Source: Fremontodendron californicum (lineage: Eukaryota > Streptophyta > Magnoliopsida > Malvales > Malvaceae). From it: a stretch of 64,000 nt of DNA. Each line of letters begins with the position of its first letter. Position 1 is the stretch's first letter. The stretch covers positions 5,089,001-5,153,000 of the forward strand of contig JAULJL010000010.1 in assembly GCA_030761205.1 (NCBI GenBank), written 5' to 3'. The notes beneath the pieces are model-generated. The model saw only the letters and a list, made by a program, of their open reading frames with translations, ran no database searches and was not told the DNA's origin. The translations under genes and the position numbers were made by a program. Positions 58,656-64,000 of the stretch are shown in pieces.

Positions 58656-59350
58656 TGTAATTGGATTTGTCTCCTAATGTCAATTTCTTTCTTTTACATC
58701 TTTAATAGCAATTTTTGAAGTGTGTGATGTATCTGTTTGTATATTTACATTGCTATAGTTTAGTTTGCAAGGGCAGCTAATTAATTGCATGTTTTGAGCT
58801 GGGGAATAAGAAACCAAAATTTGAAGCTGAGTTGCAGATTGCTTCAATGTTTCCATTTATCTTGTTAAAGGTACTTTGTCTATGGAAAATGGTGGCTAAG
58901 AGAGAAGAAATAAAATGAATTACTTCCGGGTAAATTTTATCCATGGTTTTTAATCTTTTATTTAGTTTCACTTTAGTTCTTAACCTTTATTTTTTCATAT
59001 AACAATAACATAAAGAATTCCCTTAGCTGATCAGCTAGGTTAAATCAACATAGTAGAGTTGAAACATGCAAATGCCTTGCCAAAATTGCATTTGTCTGTT
59101 ACACCAGTACAGATTGACAACGTTGATAACATGAACCAGTTGTTTGTTAAACTGTAATGTTCCATTATACCTATGGTGACAATAATTAGACCTTCAAATG
59201 GCTCAATAATACAAATGGGATGTCTAAACACTCAAAGCTTTTTACTGTTCAAACTAGCAGTCTGCAATTAAGACCTCCAAATTGCTTAAAAGTACAAATA
59301 GGACCTTGAAACTGTTTCATCTATTAGTTGGGACTCCAATGTTTGGTGTC
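58656..59350. other. Intergenic DNA between convergent RABA4 and RNA methyltransferase genes
   Basis: It contains the likely 3' UTRs of both genes. No further gene is recognised. Confidence 0.5.
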
Positions 59351-62300
59351 CTATTCAGTAGCATTCATACCCTGTATTTTCTCTGCCTCTACATTGTGTT
59401 CCTCCAGTGAGGTTCCATTTTCACCACTGATATCTTGTTTTTCGTCTAGCTCACCATGGTTTTTTGGTGCCAAAGTTCCATTTTCAGTCTCCATGCGTGC
59501 CGAAAGCCTTTCCAGCAGTTCCTGGCAGTCAATTGCTGTAACCATCACACTCAAACTTGACCTACCCTTCCAGCAGCCGATGGCTATTGCTGACGTGTCC
59601 GCTTGGATATGATCTGATAAAGATTTGCCATCTGCCAAAACAGGTTAGGAAGGGAATCATGAACACCAATCATTCTGACAGGAATGACAAGATCAAATGA
59701 AGTTACTCACCTTCTCTCAAAACAATCACACAGCAGCCTAACATCAGGTTCGCTGCCTTCTGACCCAAGTCAGCATCGACAAAGTCTGCAAATTTGATTG
59801 ATTTATATTGCAAAAGATGCTTGAAATCTGCCGGGGAAGCATATAGGATTTGTTTAGTAATGTATGGGAGAATCATTGGCAACCCTTCTGATGATATCCT
59901 GAATAAACATGGTGCAGAGGAACCTTCTCTAGATGATTGGCGCTCCTATTTTTAGAACAAAATCAAATAAAATGAGAAAAGGAATCCCAGGTGATTCAGA
60001 AGCAAAGTAAGCTATGAAAATTCTGATAAAATGAATTCTTTTATGGCAAAATAAAGTTATAATTTGGCTTATCCAAAAAAAAAAAAGAGTTAATAATTTG
60101 ACCTTTTCTTAGTCTCATATCCAATCTTGGACAAGACAAAAAAGGGTAAAAGAGGATAACCTAAGAGATGGAAAACAATATAACCATGTTTCTAGAGGTA
60201 GAAAGGACACAACAGGGTGATTAAAAGAAAATAAATATACTCACAAACATCTTCAGGCCAACGGAAGTTATCTTCAGTTGCTGTCCAACTCGAAAATTCA
60301 GTTCCAAAACATCCTTAACCGACTTTGAAACATAATAAATTCTCTTCACATGGTTCGCATCGTTGTTTCTTGTAACAAGGTGGCCGCTGAATGGAAAGGA
60401 TTCATCAATACCATAAAATGTCTTAATGCTGTTTATTATAGCTTCATCTTTGAAGAAGAGAACAGGATCAACTCCTCTCCACTTGCCCTGAATCTGCAAC
60501 TTCCTCTTCTCTCCAGCTTTTGCAGAATCAATTTTCATATCAGCAGCTCCTTGAGCTGCCTCAGAAGAATTGCTCTCTGGGGCAACTCCATCTGGTCCAT
60601 CATCAACCAAATCGGCTTGTAAAGCCGATTCTGAGATCTTTTCATCAACCTCTGCAGTCACTTCTGAGATCTTTTCATCAGCCTCTGAAGCCACTTCTGA
60701 GATCTTTTCATCAGCCTCTGAAGCTACTTCCAAGATCTTTTCATCTGTCCCATCCGCAGAACTAACTTCTAATCCATTTATTTCTTCAGTAGTTTGGTCT
60801 GACAATTTTTCATGCAGTTCATTTCTAGTTGACAAATTCCCTTGTGAACTAACAGACTTGTCCTGAATTGCTGCAGCAAGCATTATGAAACCAATTTGTA
60901 AATGCCTGATGAGGCAAGCAAAACGAAAGAATGAAAGAGTAGGGGCAGGGAATCAAAATCAATAGTTTTCACAATTGAATCAGCAAATAGCATATCTGAA
61001 TCAAGGTATAGATGAAGCATCTTAGAAATGACATATAAACTACATGCCACACCATGAACCATTCATAGCCATAAAAAGGACGGGATAATTTTGATTTACC
61101 TGGCAAATGAGAAATTTTGTGGAGGACAGCAATGAAAAAGGCTCCTGTGTTCTGATCATGAGGCACTATCCTCATGCAGCGTTCTAGTGGGAGATCAGAA
61201 ACTTCTTCCTCCAAATCATCAGTAGAAGAAACAGGATCATCAGGCTGAGCTCCATCTTCAGAATTTACATTTTCACCATTCTCAGTCTTCTGGTTATTGT
61301 CAGTTAGATCCACATGATTTTTGCCAGAAGGGAACATGCTGGGAACAATCCCATTTCTCTGGAACTTGCGAGCATCCTTGTATGATGCTAACCAGACTCC
61401 CTTATCACGTACCTGATGGACATGTAAAACCTTGACATCACATGAGAAGAAGAAAATGAAATGTTGAAAGGAAAGGTCTTCATGCAAGTATTATATTTAG
61501 TTGGTAGTTACATTATATTGGTTTGATTTGGGTCTAGAGATCTATTTTTCACGTCTAGACAATGTTGGGAGTACATTTCAAACATAAACACCCTGACTCT
61601 ATATCAAATGAAACCAACTTAGGGAATACATATGACACATTTTGTTCAGACATGAGATGCACAATGAAATGCATATGCACACAGAAAAACACAGAAAATT
61701 ATGCGAAATCAAAATTTCTACTTGTATATTAATAACATGCCAAAATTTCAGTAGAATGACTACCCAAGAATAGATTTGGTGAAAATGGTAACTAACCTTC
61801 CATTTTGTTAGACCTGGGCGGCGAATTAATTGAGGCAGCTCATCTGAGACATCAACCAGTTCAACAGACCCTCCACATCTTCGTAAAATCTGAAGCAAAA
61901 TGGGAAACAAGGAATATGTTCAAACATGATTAGAAAATCCAGCCACATTGAACGAAGAGGAAAGAGTAAGATGAAGAAACTTTTTTCTTTCACACATATA
62001 TATATATATATTAATAGTAAAAATTAGCTGCAAAGTGTAGGAGTAACTACTCAGACCAGGGTTGCTGTCAAAACTTCAGAATAAAAGAAAATGGAACATA
62101 TAATTAAAATTAAAATTTTATCTAAAAAAAAATACTTTAGTAAATATACAAACCACAAAATACATGTTTAGAATCGAACATCTTATCAGCTACCAGAACT
62201 GAACAACTAATTCATGCTTTAGTGCAGTAACCAGTTAATATATGTTAAGCTTTTAGCATCACTGGCAAGACTTTATCGATATAGCTTCCCATCAAAGATT

Positions 62301-64000
62301 CATCTTGGAGGGGTGAATTATATTTATCTACTTTTATCAGCTTTTCAAATTTATATGACAACTAGAAGTTGCATTCTTTCATCTTTCTCAAAATTCATCT
62401 GGCTCTGACATGGTTGGTTACCTTCAGAAATTAGGATCCTTCTTGGACCTTCAACTTTCATCTTAATGCAGCTCCAGCACATTATATTTTGATGGGTGTT
62501 ATTCTTTTCCTAAGAGGAGATGATATTCTAAATCTCTGATGCAATTACCATCACTATATATTACATTATTAACTAAGAAAATAAAGAGATAAATGTACCA
62601 TATTTTTTTTGCTTTGGATAGAACAAATGTACCATGTTTTTAAAAAGAAAAAAGACAACTAGATTTTCTAAAGGACATAAATGGATCATAACAGCAAACA
62701 CTACCCAAAAAAAAAAAAGAACACTTAATAAGAGAGTTTTAGTAATTTTGATTTAGTAATTTTGTCTCTCAGGTAGCATACATTACCTCAGCAACCACAG
62801 CTTCATTTTCAACAGGATTCAAAGAGCAGGTTGAGTAAACCATTCTTCCACCAACTTTCAACAGAGATAGACCTGCCATAATGCAACAAGTTAGAGACTG
62901 CAACATCCACAAATTAAAATCTAAGGTCTTCAATAATTGATACCTCGCATGGCAATGTGAATCTGTAGGCAATGAACTCCATTGCCCATTCCTCCATTCC
63001 TGTATGCACATAAATATGATCTAATAAAATGTGATATTAACATGTTAAGGGAATGGGAAAGAGGGGAAGGGAAGAGCAAGAGAACACAAACCATTTACGC
63101 CAGATATCAGGAGCCTTGCGAAGAGTTCCATCACCACTGCAGGGCACATCGCATAATACACGGTCAAAGAGAAGTTGAGTAATGCTCTGCTCCAATTTAT
63201 TCGTTGTTTCTGAACCATCATTTGAGATGTTTTTGTGGGAACGGCAGCCAGGGAAGTGTTGACCTTCATGATTTGTGACTATCAGGTTAGCAGTGCACAT
63301 TCTTTTTGTTTGGTGGATGAGAAGGTTACATCTTTGTACGTCAAGATCATTTGCTAGAACCTAAAGCAAAATACAATGAAGAATTAATTCTGCATATGGA
63401 ATAAAGGGTAAGAGTTGTTATCAGAGCAGGCCAAAAAGCTACCCAAGCAAATTTTATCAAAATCTAACAATTCATAATTATAAAGTGATGAAGGACAATA
63501 CCAAGTAAAACCTAAAGTTAAGACAGGAGATAGAGATAAATAAAAGCAAACAAACCATGCCATCAGGTAAAGATCCTCCTTTGGCTGAGTGATGTATAAT
63601 CTCAAGCAACTGAAAAGTTTTTGAACCAGGCGCTGCGCACACTGCATAAAGGAATAGCAGGAAATAGTAACTATATTTCCAATGTAGATCAGATACATCT
63701 TCTTAACTAAAAATAAAAGTTCAGAAAACAAGGCCACGATCTTTAGAAAGAAGATAAACAAAAAAAGTTATCTAAATGCATCATAAGTTGCTTACCATCA
63801 AATACAAAATGATCGGGATGTACATCAAGGAAGAGAGGGGGCACCTGCACCACAAACAATTGGAGAATATTGGTTAAAAGAAAACCTTCAGAAACTTGCC
63901 AAATACATAACAGCAAATTAGTGCATAACCATAAGAACTTGTAAGTGGAGTCAACCTACCATGCTGACAGCCTCCTGTCTACTGATGTTTCCAATTTCAG
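59351..64000 (-). CDS. TRM4B: tRNA/mRNA cytosine-5 methyltransferase, TRM4/NSUN2 type (partial, 5' end outside window)
   Basis: It methylates cytosine in tRNAs (and some mRNAs) with S-adenosylmethionine. Eleven exons are visible (minus): 64000-63960 (partial), 63844-63796, 63641-63556, 63360-63092, 62999-62944, 62872-62787, 61889-61797, 61412-61100, 60870-60245, 59945-59711, 59631-59351. Phases agree, giving about 710 residues. SAM motif I is DVCAAPGSKTFQLLE. Motif IV is LCDVPCSGDGTLRK, and motif VI MVYSTCSLNPVENE holds the catalytic cysteine. After the catalytic domain comes an acidic linker with three to four tandem EADEKISEVAS-like repeats (about 60630-60735), then the plant-type C-terminal domain. 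It ends NATE, stop. TRM4A is an alternative to TRM4B. Confidence 0.93.
60630..60735 (-). repeat. Coding minisatellite, 33-bp unit, in the RNA methyltransferase exon
   Basis: A 33-bp unit (GATCTTTTCATC(A/T)... on the plus strand) recurs about every 33 bp and encodes EADEKISEVAS-type 11-residue repeats. Because the unit is a multiple of three, the frame is kept. Confidence 0.9.

Overview
The window is nuclear DNA of a flowering plant, most likely a eudicot. It is AT-rich, its protein genes are split by GT-AG introns, and the host proteins have plant-type sequences (FBW2-like F-box protein, RABA4-type Rab, nuclear poly(A)-binding protein, TRM4/NSUN2-type RNA methyltransferase). Most of the rest is plant-type transposon sequence. 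Exon coordinates below were assigned by eye from reading frame, intron phase and GT/AG borders.

Layout. 1-2183: AT-rich intergenic DNA with a MITE-like repeat. 2184-16776: a nest in which a minus-strand Ty1/copia element (LTRs 2189-2628 and 16333-16771, TSD CACTC) is split between protease and integrase by a large non-autonomous Ty3-type element (LTRs 5560-7621 and 12827-14888, TSD CCTTG). The inner element has a truncated gag, no pol, an unrecognised 178-residue ORF and an intact intronless LOG-like ORF (cytokinin-activating family), all in sense. 16777-21891: repeats, including a SINE with a 17-bp TSD. 21892-23373: FBW2-like gene. 25652-33803: a three-exon minus-strand gene for a predicted plastid membrane protein; its second intron holds a decayed copia element (25956-31495), itself holding a hAT-type MITE (28472-29008).

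33804-35870: two tandem diverged MITEs and a dispersed repeat. About 35880-40672: a same-strand mosaic of broken gene pieces (serine acetyltransferase, DCL domain, KH domain twice, condensin-II H2). 40821-41793: Mutator-type MITE with 9-bp TSD. 42798-43915: a 20-bp minisatellite. 45576-49943: PABN gene, minus strand. 50683-51182: hAT-type MITE with 8-bp TSD. 52899-52972: tRNA-Ile(AAT). 54449-54825: foldback element. 56742-58655: RABA4-type gene. 59351-64000: TRM4/NSUN2-type gene, minus strand, running off the right edge.

The host genes are unrelated housekeeping or regulatory genes and do not form a cluster. The observation most worth following is the retroelement carrying an apparently complete LOG-like enzyme ORF and a second unknown ORF between direct repeats of its own sequence. 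Second is the multi-gene fragment mosaic at 36-40 kb, which looks like DNA-level gene capture (Helitron or Pack-MULE type), although I could not find its ends.
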